A stretch of 8,969 nt of DNA from Bacteroidota bacterium (GTDB lineage Bacteria; Bacteroidota; Bacteroidia; CAMBQF01), in assembly GCA_027483285.1 (NCBI GenBank), contig JAIXUZ010000415.1, positions 1 to 8,969 of the forward strand, in the 5' to 3' direction. The notes under the pieces were generated by a model. That model searched no databases, had not been told where the DNA came from, and saw only the letters and a program-made list of their open reading frames with translations. Positions 1 to 6,774 of this stretch are shown here, in pieces (position 1 is the first letter of the stretch; each line of letters opens with the position of its first letter). A program made the translations under genes and the position numbers.

Positions 1-164
1 CCATTATGGAACGCAAGGTGTTTGCGCAGGCATCGGTGCTTACTTATATTGATATTTTACAATACATAACCCTGTTTATTTTAATATGTATACCGCTTAT
101 ACTTATGGCCCGTACCATAAAGGCCAAGGCGCCCAGTGCCGAAGAAGGCGGAGGGGTGCATTAA
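1..164 (+). CDS. C-terminal fragment of a DHA2-family MFS transporter (EmrB/QacA-like), 5' end outside the window
   Basis: The open frame begins at base 3 and runs 53 codons to a TAA ending at 164, so only the last part of the protein is here. It starts MERKVFAQASVLTYIDI, followed by a hydrophobic helix of about 20 residues (LQYITLFILICIPLILMA) and a short basic and glycine-rich tail ending in GGGVH. The pattern of an amphipathic stretch with 'QASVLTYIDI', one last transmembrane segment and a positively charged cytoplasmic end matches the C-terminus of 14-helix drug/proton antiporters of the DHA2 group, which export drugs, dyes or bile salts using the proton gradient in the inner membrane. 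In Gram-negative bacteria these usually work with an EmrA-type adaptor and an outer-membrane channel, which would lie upstream of the window. The family call rests on the last helix only; the substrate cannot be predicted. Confidence 0.7.
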   Translation, partial: IMERKVFAQASVLTYIDILQYITLFILICIPLILMARTIKAKAPSAEEGGGVH

Positions 165-202
165 CGTTACTTTATTAGCAGTTGGAAAAGTGAGGTTGAA
201 AC

Positions 203-236
203 AAAAAAGGGTAAGCAGTATTGTTTACCCTTTTTT
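203..236. terminator. Bidirectional intrinsic terminator between the convergent MFS and asnS genes
   Basis: A 15-bp stem (203-217 with 222-236) closes on a 4-base loop (GTAT). The outer 12 bp pair perfectly (aaaaaagggtaa with ttacccttttt plus one t), and one G-T wobble sits near the loop. Because the stem starts with six A and ends with six T, the RNA from either strand is a hairpin followed by a U-run. It lies 38 bases after the transporter stop and can also serve as a backstop for asnS transcripts from the other side. Confidence 0.85.
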
Positions 237-253
237 AATTGCACTTATTTATG

Positions 254-348
254 TCAGGGCTAAAGCCCGATTCCATCTATTATGCAAAAACCCCAGACTT
301 AAGTCTGGGGTTAACACATCGTATCTTTGGAAAGGACTTTAGTCCTGA
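254..348. repeat. BIME/REP-like element: inverted pair of small palindromes around a central 20-bp palindrome
   Basis: Three hairpins stand in a row: 257-268 (gggctaaagccc), 291-310 (ccccagacttaagtctgggg, a perfect palindrome) and 333-346 (aggactttagtcct). The two outer ones are related to each other in inverted orientation: 254-274 reads tcagggctaaagcccgattcc with one base more than the reverse complement of 329-348, tcaggactaaagtcctttcc. The element is centred on the middle palindrome. The change from G-C to A-T occurs in both arms of the outer stem, which is a compensatory pair. This architecture resembles bacterial REP/BIME elements mobilised by REP-associated tyrosine transposases. No transposase is in the window, so the family assignment is inference. 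Confidence 0.65.
286..310 (-). terminator. Probable intrinsic terminator of asnS, formed by the central palindrome of the repeat
   Basis: On the minus strand the GC-rich palindrome at 291-310 (8-bp stem with a TTAA loop) is followed directly by TTTTT (290-286), which is the classic intrinsic terminator layout. It begins 47 bases beyond the asnS stop codon. The repeat element therefore appears to double as the asnS transcription end. Confidence 0.65.
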
Positions 349-357
349 TGGGTCTTT

Positions 358-1749
358 CTAAAACTCCGCATTCTTAGGCGTACGAGGGAAAGGTATCACA
401 TCGCGGATGTTGGCCATACCTGTTACAAATAGCACCAAACGCTCAAAGCCAAGGCCAAAGCCTGCATGGGGAGCGGTGCCAAACTTGCGGCTTTCTAAAT
501 ACCACCAAAGGGTGTCAGGGTCCATGCCCAGTTCGTTAATGCGGTTTAGCAGCTTATCGTAGCTCTCCTCGCGTTGCGAGCCACCAATAATCTCACCAAT
601 ACCCGGGAACAGCACATCCATAGCACGTACGGTCTTGCCATCGTCGTTCTGTTTCATGTAGAACGATTTAATGTCTTTAGGGTAGTTGAACAATATAACA
701 GGCTTGGTAAAGTGCTTCTCAACCAAATAGCGCTCGTGTTCGCTTTGTAAATCGGTACCCCAATCTACTTTAAACTCAAACTTCTGCCCGCTGGCTTTTA
801 GTATTTCCACAGCATCGGTATAGCTTACGCGTTCAAAATTGTTATCTACCACAAAGTTCAGGCGGCCCAACAATTCCTTATCATACATCTTGTTCAGGAA
901 CTCCAAATCGTCTTTGCAGTTATCAAGGGCATACTTAACACAGTATTGAATAAACTCCTGCGCAAGTTCCATGTTGTCTTCCAGCTCATAAAAAGCCATC
1001 TCCGGCTCTATCATCCAAAACTCGGCCAAGTGACGTGCGGTGTTACTATTTTCTGCCCTAAATGTTGGGCCAAAGGTGTAAATGTTAGACAACGCTAAGG
1101 CAAACAATTCACCCTCCAGTTGCCCGCTAACGGTAAGGTTAGTTTCGCGGCCAAAAAAGTCCTGGGTATAATCCACCTTACCTTCTTCGTTTAGCGGCGG
1201 ATTAATAGGGTCTAAATTCGTTACACGGAACATCTCCCCTGCCCCTTCAGCATCGCTGGCGGTAACAATAGGCGTGTGGATGTAGAAAAAGCCTTTATCA
1301 TTAAAAAACTTATGTACGGCATACGCCAGTGCATGGCGCACACGGAACACCGCGCCAAATGTGTTGGTACGCGGACGTAGGTGGGCAATATCCCTTAAAA
1401 ACTCAAGGGTGTGGCCTTTTTTCTGTAAGGGGAAAGTCTCCGGGTCGGCAGTACCGTATACCTCAATAGTTTCAGCCTGCAACTCTACAGGTTGCCCTGC
1501 GGCAGGGCTTTGTACCAATGTGCCGCTAACGGCTAAACACGCACCGGTTGATGCCTGCTTAAGTACATTCTCGTCAAAATTGGCAGGGTTAACTACTATT
1601 TGCAAATTATGAATAACAGAACCATCGTTAAGGGCTATAAAAACCACATTTTTACTGTCGCGCTTAGTGCGCACCCAGCCTTTTACCAATACCTGCTTGC
1701 CGTACTCGCCGGCCTTTAAAATGTCTGCAATAATTGCACGTTTGCTCAT
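358..1749 (-). CDS. asnS: Asparagine--tRNA ligase (AsnRS), class IIb
   Basis: Charges tRNA-Asn with asparagine using ATP in the cytoplasm. The protein is 463 residues, the usual bacterial AsnRS length. An N-terminal OB-fold anticodon-binding domain covers about residues 15-105 (VLVKGWVRTKRDSKN). The class II catalytic core follows: the motif 1 region near 153-171 (FFYIHTPIVTASDAEGAG), motif 2 at about 226-251 with FGPTFRAENSNTARHLAEF, the GIGEIIGGSQREE stretch at 383-395, and motif 3 at 429-437 (GFGLGFERL). FRAENSNTxRHLAEF separates AsnRS from AspRS. The frame is open 20 codons further upstream, but MSKRA at 1749 is the better start: it gives the family N-terminus, and the extension would run through a promoter-like box and into a repeat. 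It is the last gene of the minus-strand series, about 180 bp after murI, and probably has its own promoter. Confidence 0.97.
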   Translation of the reverse strand: MSKRAIIADILKAGEYGKQVLVKGWVRTKRDSKNVVFIALNDGSVIHNLQIVVNPANFDENVLKQASTGACLAVSGTLVQSPAAGQPVELQAETIEVYGTADPETFPLQKKGHTLEFLRDIAHLRPRTNTFGAVFRVRHALAYAVHKFFNDKGFFYIHTPIVTASDAEGAGEMFRVTNLDPINPPLNEEGKVDYTQDFFGRETNLTVSGQLEGELFALALSNIYTFGPTFRAENSNTARHLAEFWMIEPEMAFYELEDNMELAQEFIQYCVKYALDNCKDDLEFLNKMYDKELLGRLNFVVDNNFERVSYTDAVEILKASGQKFEFKVDWGTDLQSEHERYLVEKHFTKPVILFNYPKDIKSFYMKQNDDGKTVRAMDVLFPGIGEIIGGSQREESYDKLLNRINELGMDPDTLWWYLESRKFGTAPHAGFGLGFERLVLFVTGMANIRDVIPFPRTPKNAEF

Positions 1750-1770
1750 AACTTGAAAAATGTAAGGGTG

Positions 1771-1778
1771 CAAAAGTA
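1771..1778 (-). promoter_or_regulatory. Putative Bacteroidota-type -7 promoter box for asnS
   Basis: Read on the minus strand the bases are TACTTTTG, a full match to the TAnnTTTG -7 element recognised by the Bacteroidota primary sigma factor. It ends 21 bases before the asnS ATG, giving a very short leader. I do not see a clean TTTG -33 element at the normal spacing, so the call rests on the -7 box and its position. Confidence 0.5.
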
Positions 1779-1793
1779 AGGGAAAAATCCTAT

Positions 1794-1885
1794 CCGTACC
1801 CCCTCCCAACGAGCCTGATAATAATCATGCTCGTTTTCCTCCCCCTACAAGTAGGGGGAGGTGTCTGCAAGACGGAGGGGTACGG
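1794..1885. repeat. Compound palindromic intergenic repeat between murI and asnS
   Basis: Three hairpins are nested inside an outer inverted repeat. The outer arms are 1794-1806 (ccgtaccccctcc) and 1874-1885 (ggaggggtacgg), complementary except for one extra C. Inside are 1808-1835 (aacgagc ... gctcgtt, 7 bp plus a mismatch plus 4 bp, loop AATA), 1838-1861 (cctccccctac / gtagggggagg, 11 bp perfect, 2-base spacer) and 1863-1873 (gtct-gca-agac). The C-rich/G-rich hairpin next to a gtctgcaagac stem resembles repetitive intergenic elements seen in many bacterial genomes, though I cannot count copies here. It fills most of the murI-asnS gap and could help end murI transcripts. The asnS promoter box lies just outside it. 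Confidence 0.65.
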
Positions 1886-1926
1886 GCCTTAGCCCATCTA
1901 TTTATTTATTACTTCTTATGAAAGTG

Positions 1927-2736
1927 TTACTTACCCAAATACACCTCGTTAAGGTCTATTTTTTCGCCGAAGAATGCCTTGGTGCTTTTTTCGAAACTCT
2001 CGGTAAAGTCAGACACGTAAAACTCATGCTTGCCCAAGGTTTTAGCTGTGCTCAGCAGATTGTTTTCGCGCAGCGCTTTCTCTAAATAAGCCGCTACCAC
2101 GTCTGATGAATCTACCACCTCGGCACGCTTACCGTAAAACTGGATAATCTCTTTCTTTATCAGCGGGTAATGGGTGCATGCAAGGATAACTACATCTGCA
2201 TCTACAATATTCTTTTTAGATAAGTAGCTGTTGATGATGGTACGGCTGATATTATTATTATAAAAACCTTCCTCTATCATAGGCGCCAGCAGGGGTGTAG
2301 CCAGTGATGTTACGTTAGCGTTTTTATTCAGCTTTTTAATTTTTTTAGGGTAGATGCCCGAGCCAATAGTGCCCTTGGTACCTATCACACCAATCTTTTT
2401 ATCGGAGTAGTGCTGCGTTACAAACTCTGCAACGGGCTCAATTACGTTTATAACGGGAATAAGCTCTCCTACATGCTCCACCACCTCTTTGTAGGCTAAA
2501 GACGATGCCGTGTTACAGGCAATAACAATGGCCTTGCAGCCTTTGCTAACCAAAAAATCAGCAATTTGCACAGAGTAGCGCTTTATCAGCTCCGGCGATT
2601 TATCGCCGTAAGGCATGTGGGCCGTATCGCCAAAGTAAATGGTATGCTCGTTAGGCAAAGCGCGGGTAATAGCACCAGCAACCGTTAGGCCGCCAATACC
2701 CGAATCAAAAATACCTATAGGTGCGCTTTTTTTCAA
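1927..2736 (-). CDS. murI: Glutamate racemase
   Basis: Interconverts L- and D-glutamate without a cofactor, supplying D-Glu for the peptidoglycan stem peptide in the cytoplasm. The 269-residue length is normal. The N-terminal IGIFDSGIGGLTV carries the substrate-binding Asp11-Ser12, GDTAHMPYG is at 36-44, the first catalytic cysteine is Cys74 in ACNTAS, and the second is Cys187 in ACTHYP (with His189). The start must be the TTG at 2736: an in-frame TAG lies three codons upstream and no ATG precedes the conserved DSG motif. It begins 10 bases after the stop of the second ompH gene, so it is very likely in the same operon as bamA and the chaperones. A clear ribosome binding site is not visible. 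Function is secure; the rare TTG start may keep expression low. Confidence 0.96.
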   Translation of the reverse strand: MKKSAPIGIFDSGIGGLTVAGAITRALPNEHTIYFGDTAHMPYGDKSPELIKRYSVQIADFLVSKGCKAIVIACNTASSLAYKEVVEHVGELIPVINVIEPVAEFVTQHYSDKKIGVIGTKGTIGSGIYPKKIKKLNKNANVTSLATPLLAPMIEEGFYNNNISRTIINSYLSKKNIVDADVVILACTHYPLIKKEIIQFYGKRAEVVDSSDVVAAYLEKALRENNLLSTAKTLGKHEFYVSDFTESFEKSTKAFFGEKIDLNEVYLGK

Positions 2737-2746
2737 TTCAGACTAA

Positions 2747-3262
2747 TTAGTCCATTACCGGTAAGCCCAGCTTTTTCTTAACCAGCTTAAGTACGTTATC
2801 GCCTTCGGGGTAAACAATTACCTGCCCCAGGCTTATATCAAATATATAGGTGTAGCCGTTTTCTTTGCCTACATCTTTAATAGCTAGAGCTACTTTATCC
2901 AAAATAGGATTAATAAGGTCTTTCTCTTTGGTAGAAACCTTATCGCGCGATGTTTGCGTTTGCAGGTAAATAGCGTCTTCAATTTTAGCTAAATCCTCTT
3001 GTGCTTTGCGCAACTGGTCGGGCGTCATAGTAGTGCCGGTTGTTGAAAGCATTTTGGCCTTTTTATCATACTCATCATTAAGTATTTTAATAATGGCCTC
3101 TTCGGCTTTCACCATAGAGTCTATGGTAGCGGCTGCCTTTTTCTTATCAGGCATTATATCCAACAACTCGGCAGAGTTTACCCAGCCAAATTTAATTTTA
3201 ACCTGTGCGTTTACTGATAGTGCCGATAAGGCAAGGATTGCAACTATTGCTAACTTCTTCAT
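2747..3262 (-). CDS. OmpH/Skp-family periplasmic chaperone, second copy
   Basis: A 171-residue exported protein. Residues 1-20 form a signal peptide (MKK, then a hydrophobic core, then VNAQ, cut after Ala19). The mature part begins with the FGWVNSAELLDIMPD beta strand, continues into a long charged helical hairpin at about 40-115 (rich in Lys, Glu, Asp, Gln) and returns to ENGYTYIFDISLGQVIVYPEGDN, the beta strand that closes the Skp body. Skp trimers hold unfolded outer-membrane proteins in the periplasm and deliver them to BamA. It starts 19 bases after the stop of the first ompH copy and is followed by murI 10 bases on. The pair is conserved next to bamA in the phylum. The two copies have diverged strongly and are not a recent duplication, so they may have separate clients. 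Confidence 0.9.
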   Translation of the reverse strand: MKKLAIVAILALSALSVNAQVKIKFGWVNSAELLDIMPDKKKAAATIDSMVKAEEAIIKILNDEYDKKAKMLSTTGTTMTPDQLRKAQEDLAKIEDAIYLQTQTSRDKVSTKEKDLINPILDKVALAIKDVGKENGYTYIFDISLGQVIVYPEGDNVLKLVKKKLGLPVMD

Positions 3263-3281
3263 TTACGTTTTTTAATACTGA

Positions 3282-3860
3282 TTATTTTTTGTCGCCGGTA
3301 CCGCTGCCGCTACCACCGTTTGTGCCACTGTCCCCATCATCGCTGCTGGTGTTTTTAAAGCCCATTTCGTCTAATATCTCATCGCTAACATCGTACTTAG
3401 GATTAGCGTACAAAATGGTCAAATCGCTCGATTTGTCAAATATTACCGCATAGTTTTTGGTAGTCGCGTATTCTTTTAAAGCGTTATACACCTTATCCTG
3501 AATAGGTTTAACCAAATCCTGGCGTTTTTTAAACAAGTCGCCATCTTTGCCAAAACGTTGTTTTTGCAATTCTTTAGCGGTTTTCTCTTTGTCTAAAATT
3601 TCGTCTTCGCGTTTTTTGCGCATCTCTTCGGTAAGCAAAATAGCATCGGCCTGAAAGTCTTTATACAGCTTATCAAGCTCATCAAACTTACCCTGGATTT
3701 CTTTTTGCCATTGCAGCGAGAATTTATCTAACTGTGCCTGGGCCGATTTATAATCAGGTATATTATCTAAAATATACTGGCTGTCTACATAAGCAAACTT
3801 TTGCGCGCTTACCCCAAGGGTTAATAGCAAGGCAAAAATGGCGGCTGTTATCTTTTTCAT
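3282..3860 (-). CDS. OmpH/Skp-family periplasmic chaperone, first copy, with acidic Gly/Ser-rich tail
   Basis: A 192-residue exported protein with signal peptide 1-19 (ending VSA, then Gln20). The mature protein opens with KFAYVDSQYILDNIPDY, the standard OmpH start. A coiled-coil-like charged stretch follows at about 38-120, including QKEIQGKFDELDKLYKDFQ, and then NYAVIFDKSSDLTILYANP near 136-154, which is the closing beta strand. This is the fold of Skp, the trimeric periplasmic chaperone for beta-barrel proteins. After DEILDEMGFK the last 23 residues are an unusual low-complexity tail of Ser, Asp, Gly, Thr and Lys. The gene follows bamA after 129 bases that contain an AT-rich inverted repeat, so it may be transcribed at a different level from bamA. 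Family call is firm; individual client range is unknown. Confidence 0.92.
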   Translation of the reverse strand: MKKITAAIFALLLTLGVSAQKFAYVDSQYILDNIPDYKSAQAQLDKFSLQWQKEIQGKFDELDKLYKDFQADAILLTEEMRKKREDEILDKEKTAKELQKQRFGKDGDLFKKRQDLVKPIQDKVYNALKEYATTKNYAVIFDKSSDLTILYANPKYDVSDEILDEMGFKNTSSDDGDSGTNGGSGSGTGDKK

Positions 3861-3911
3861 TGGTGTTAATTTTAACTATCTGTATTTAACTACTCAATTA
3901 CCGTGCAAAAT

Positions 3912-3984
3912 AATTCAAAATGAATAATGCAGAATGCAAAATGTTTGTTCACTGCAAATAATTATGCATTATAAATTGTGAATT
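3912..3984. repeat. AT-rich imperfect inverted repeat directly after bamA
   Basis: Arm 3912-3935 pairs with arm 3961-3984 over 24 positions with four mismatches, around a 25-base spacer. Both arms are built from short words of the aattca / aatgca type. On the minus strand it starts five bases after the bamA stop codon. It could attenuate transcription between bamA and ompH or protect the 3' end of the bamA message. It has no U-run like that of a strong terminator. Confidence 0.55.
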
Positions 3985-3989
3985 ATGCA

Positions 3990-6506
3990 TTAAAACTGTT
4001 GGCCTATAATAAAGTGGATATTACCGCGTTGCTGGCTGCTACCCAGGCGTTCAATCTTATCAAAGCCATAACCATAGTCAAGGCCCAGCATACCAAACAT
4101 AGGCAAAAACACACGCACACCCACACCCGCCGAACGTTTAATATTAAACGGGTTGAAATCGCCAATTTTATCATACGTATTACCACCCTCTAAAAACGCA
4201 AGCCCAAATACAGTTGCCTGCGGGTTTAACGATACCGGGTAACGCAACTCTAAAATATAACGGTTGTACATGGCACTACCGGTGTTGTTGCCTGGCGATA
4301 AACTTCCGTCGGGGTACCCGCGCAGGGCCACAATTTCTGTACCTACCAGGTTAAAGTTAGACAGGCCCGAACCACCTACCTGGAAACGCTCGAACAACGA
4401 TGTGCCAATATCTTTATTATAGTAACCCAAATACCCAACGTGGGCGCGGGCACTAAGCACCAGCTTACCTACCAGCGAGTGGTACCAGGTTAAATCAAAC
4501 TTCCATTTGTGATACTCTACATATTTAAAACGGGCATCGTTATCATCACCAAACTTCCTAAACCCAATAGCACCGTCTTTTATTTGCATAGACCATGGCG
4601 GTGTAGCCGTTAAAGAGAATGATATGTTAGAGCCTTCGCGCGGGTAAATAGGCTGGTCGATAGAGTTACGTGATACCGACAAACCTAATGTTGCACTGTA
4701 CGATTTGGTAGCTAAACTACCTATGTAATTCTGGTTATCGTAGTACTGAAAGTTTAAGCTGTAAAAAGCGTTGAAGTAGTTATCGGGGCGTTTCCAGCGG
4801 GTACCTATACCAATAGTAGCGCCGGTAACTTTAAGTGCTACGCGGTTTGCATCGCTTTTGGGAAAACCGTTAGATTGTGATGTATTGAATACCGATACCG
4901 TTAGCGAGTTTGGCTTGCGGCCACCCAACCAGGGCTCTGTAAACGAGAGGTTGTACGATTGGAAGAAGATACCGTTTGTTTGCCCACGGATAGACAGGCG
5001 TTGCCCATCGCCGGCAGGCAGTGGCCTCCACATGCCTTTTTTAAACATGTTACGGGCCGAGAAGTTGTTGAAGGTAACACCCAACGTGCCTACCAAACGG
5101 CCTGCACCCCAACCACCCGAAAGTTCAATCTGGTCTGATGGTTTTTCTTCTACCACATACTCAATATCAACCGTACCGTTAATAGGGTCGGGCTTAGGGT
5201 TTACCTGCATAGCCTCGGGGTTAAAGTACCCTAACTGGGCCAGCTGGCGTTGTGTTACAATAATATCAGAGCGGCGGAACAACTGGCCTGGCTTGGTAAG
5301 AATCTCGCGCAGCACAACATGGTCGTTGGTTTTGGTGTTGCCCACAATGGTAATGCGGTTGATGATAGCCGGGCGGCCTTCGTACATGCGCATTTCAAAG
5401 TCGATAGAATCGCCTACCACAGCCACCTCAACAGGTGTTACGTTGAAAAACAGGTAACCCATATCCATATACAACGATGATACATCGGTACCGTTTTGAC
5501 TGGTAAACAGAGCCCCCTCTAAGGTTGCCTGGTTATAAACATCGCCTTTCCTAATGTTCAACACACGGTTTAGTGTATCGGTAGAAAACTTGGTGTTGCC
5601 CACCCACGTAATGTTGCGGAAGTAGTACTTACGGCCTTCTTCCACCACAATATCAATGTTCAGCGTTTTATCGTCAAATCGGTAAACGGTGTCTTTTACA
5701 ATGGCCGCATCCCTGAAGCCCTGCTCATTATACAGGTCAATAATCTTCTGCTTGTCCTTTTTATAATTCTCCTCTATAAACTTTGAGGTAGAGAACAGGC
5801 TGTACCACTTCTTCTCTTTGGTATCTTTAAGCTGGCGGCGTATTTTACCATCGGCCACCAGGCTATTGCCAATAATGTTGATTTTGTTAATCTTGATTTT
5901 CTTATTCTGCTTAACATTGATAAACAGGATAACCTTGTTGGTATTTGCAGTATCAGGAGCCTGGCTAATGCTTACTTCAGCATCGTAATAACCTTTGTCC
6001 CGATAATACTCTTTTACCAGGTTTTCGGTAGAAATGATAAGCTCATCATTTACCACCTTATCGCGTATCAACTTAATCTTGTCGCGTAGCTTCTCAGCTT
6101 CAGAGCGGGGTATTCCCTTAAAGGCGAAGCTAGACAGGCGGGGCCTTTCTTCCAGCTTTAGGCGCAGGAATATCTTTTTTCCTTCCACCTTATCAGCTAT
6201 AATTTCAATATTACCAAAAAGCCCTTGTTTCCAAAGGTTTTCAATGGCGGTAGTCAGCTTTTCGCCGGGTACGTCAATTTTATCGCCAATGGCAAGGCCC
6301 GATAGCATAACAATAATACCCTTGTCGTAAAATTGCACCCCATCAACGGTAATAGCGGCTATCTCATATTCAGTAGGGCTGGCATAATCTATTTTGATAG
6401 AGTCGCCACCTATGGTAATTTGGGCATTAAGACCCAGGGTAAATACTAATGACAGGCCTAAAACAATTGTTTTTAAATGCTTTGGCACTTTATATAATTT
6501 CTTCAC
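3990..6506 (-). CDS. bamA: Outer membrane protein assembly factor BamA (Omp85 family)
   Basis: Core of the BAM complex: it folds and inserts beta-barrel proteins into the outer membrane. 838 residues. Signal peptide 1-28 (LGLNA, then Gln29). Five POTRA domains follow at about 50-121, 122-200, 205-290, 294-377 and 381-455, each ending in an IxxxVEE- or LxLEERP-type strand. The 16-stranded barrel spans about 456-838. The loop 6 motif that locks into the barrel lumen is LRGYPDG at 728-734 (VRGF/Y in most homologs), and the C-terminal strand ends in IIGQQF with the terminal Phe needed for recognition by BAM itself. The start is the GTG at 6506: an in-frame TAA lies nine codons upstream and there is no ATG in between, while MKKLYK begins a good signal peptide. 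Followed by two Skp-like genes, its functional partners. Essential gene; identity is certain. Confidence 0.97.
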   Translation of the reverse strand: MKKLYKVPKHLKTIVLGLSLVFTLGLNAQITIGGDSIKIDYASPTEYEIAAITVDGVQFYDKGIIVMLSGLAIGDKIDVPGEKLTTAIENLWKQGLFGNIEIIADKVEGKKIFLRLKLEERPRLSSFAFKGIPRSEAEKLRDKIKLIRDKVVNDELIISTENLVKEYYRDKGYYDAEVSISQAPDTANTNKVILFINVKQNKKIKINKINIIGNSLVADGKIRRQLKDTKEKKWYSLFSTSKFIEENYKKDKQKIIDLYNEQGFRDAAIVKDTVYRFDDKTLNIDIVVEEGRKYYFRNITWVGNTKFSTDTLNRVLNIRKGDVYNQATLEGALFTSQNGTDVSSLYMDMGYLFFNVTPVEVAVVGDSIDFEMRMYEGRPAIINRITIVGNTKTNDHVVLREILTKPGQLFRRSDIIVTQRQLAQLGYFNPEAMQVNPKPDPINGTVDIEYVVEEKPSDQIELSGGWGAGRLVGTLGVTFNNFSARNMFKKGMWRPLPAGDGQRLSIRGQTNGIFFQSYNLSFTEPWLGGRKPNSLTVSVFNTSQSNGFPKSDANRVALKVTGATIGIGTRWKRPDNYFNAFYSLNFQYYDNQNYIGSLATKSYSATLGLSVSRNSIDQPIYPREGSNISFSLTATPPWSMQIKDGAIGFRKFGDDNDARFKYVEYHKWKFDLTWYHSLVGKLVLSARAHVGYLGYYNKDIGTSLFERFQVGGSGLSNFNLVGTEIVALRGYPDGSLSPGNNTGSAMYNRYILELRYPVSLNPQATVFGLAFLEGGNTYDKIGDFNPFNIKRSAGVGVRVFLPMFGMLGLDYGYGFDKIERLGSSQQRGNIHFIIGQQF

Positions 6507-6568
6507 TCTTTGGCTTATGTTCCTTTGCTTTTACGGTTTAGGTAAACGCAGAATTTTTAAAAATATTG

Positions 6569-6576
6569 CAAAAATA
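6569..6576 (-). promoter_or_regulatory. Putative Bacteroidota-type -7 promoter box for bamA
   Basis: On the minus strand the bases are TATTTTTG, matching TAnnTTTG. The box ends 62 bases before the bamA GTG start, in the only sizeable gap between uppS and bamA. A matching -33 TTTG is not obvious, so this is a candidate internal promoter that would let bamA, ompH and murI be expressed apart from uppS. Confidence 0.4.
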
Positions 6577-6594
6577 CGCTTTATTTAATATCAT

Positions 6595-6640
6595 AGCCTA
6601 TTATAACGCGGAATTGCCACGGTTACAGGCAATATAGGCT
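6595..6640. other. Bulged 13-bp hairpin upstream of the putative bamA promoter
   Basis: Outer arms agcctat (6595-6601) and ataggct (6634-6640) pair perfectly, and inner arms attgcc (6613-6618) and ggcaat (6628-6633) pair around a 9-base loop. An 11-base bulge lies on one side only. It sits between the small ORF stop and the bamA promoter box and has no U-run, so it could be a processing site, an operator-like palindrome or chance. Confidence 0.35.
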
Positions 6641-6645
6641 GTTTC

Positions 6646-6762
6646 CTACCCCGTATCTGGAGCAAAATATTTTAATGAATAAACAGGCGTTTGGGCATCG
6701 GCCTGTAAAGCGGGTACTGCAATAAACAAAGGCAACAACCATAGTAGTATGGTATGTCGCAT
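6646..6762 (-). CDS. Small secreted ORF of 38 residues between uppS and bamA, function unknown
   Basis: ATG at 6762, TAG ending at 6646. Residues 1-23 look like a signal peptide: MRHT, a hydrophobic core LLWLLPLFIAVPAL, then QADA with Gln24 next, the same Ala-Gln junction found in the BamA, OmpH and DUF6089 signal peptides of this window. The mature part would be only 15 residues (QTPVYSLKYFAPDTG). The start is 12 bases after the uppS stop on the same strand, so it is placed like an operon gene. I do not recognise a family. It may be a genuine small exported peptide, or the surviving 5' end of a lost gene whose remainder was replaced. The signal peptide is what lifts it above a chance ORF. 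Confidence 0.45.
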   Translation of the reverse strand: MRHTILLWLLPLFIAVPALQADAQTPVYSLKYFAPDTG

Positions 6763-6774
6763 TGTGTGTGGTGT

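Noticed and set aside
136..342. Open frame of 68 codons on the plus strand
   Set aside because: It overlaps the transporter end out of frame and then runs through a terminator and a repeat; no protein-like composition.
254..348. Three spaced palindromes as a CRISPR array
   Set aside because: The units differ in sequence and orientation, spacers are short and unequal, and there are no cas genes nearby.
1750..1809. 20-codon N-terminal extension of asnS
   Set aside because: MGGGTDRIFPLLLHPYIFQV is not part of AsnRS; it crosses a promoter box and enters a repeat.
3904..3915. Possible promoter box upstream of the first ompH gene
   Set aside because: The minus strand reads TATTTTG, one base short of TAnnTTTG spacing, and it overlaps the AT-rich repeat; too weak to list.
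4858..5457. 199-codon open frame on the plus strand, antisense to bamA
   Set aside because: It lies wholly inside bamA, which is certain; the opposite frame is open because of bamA codon bias, and it has no recognisable domain.
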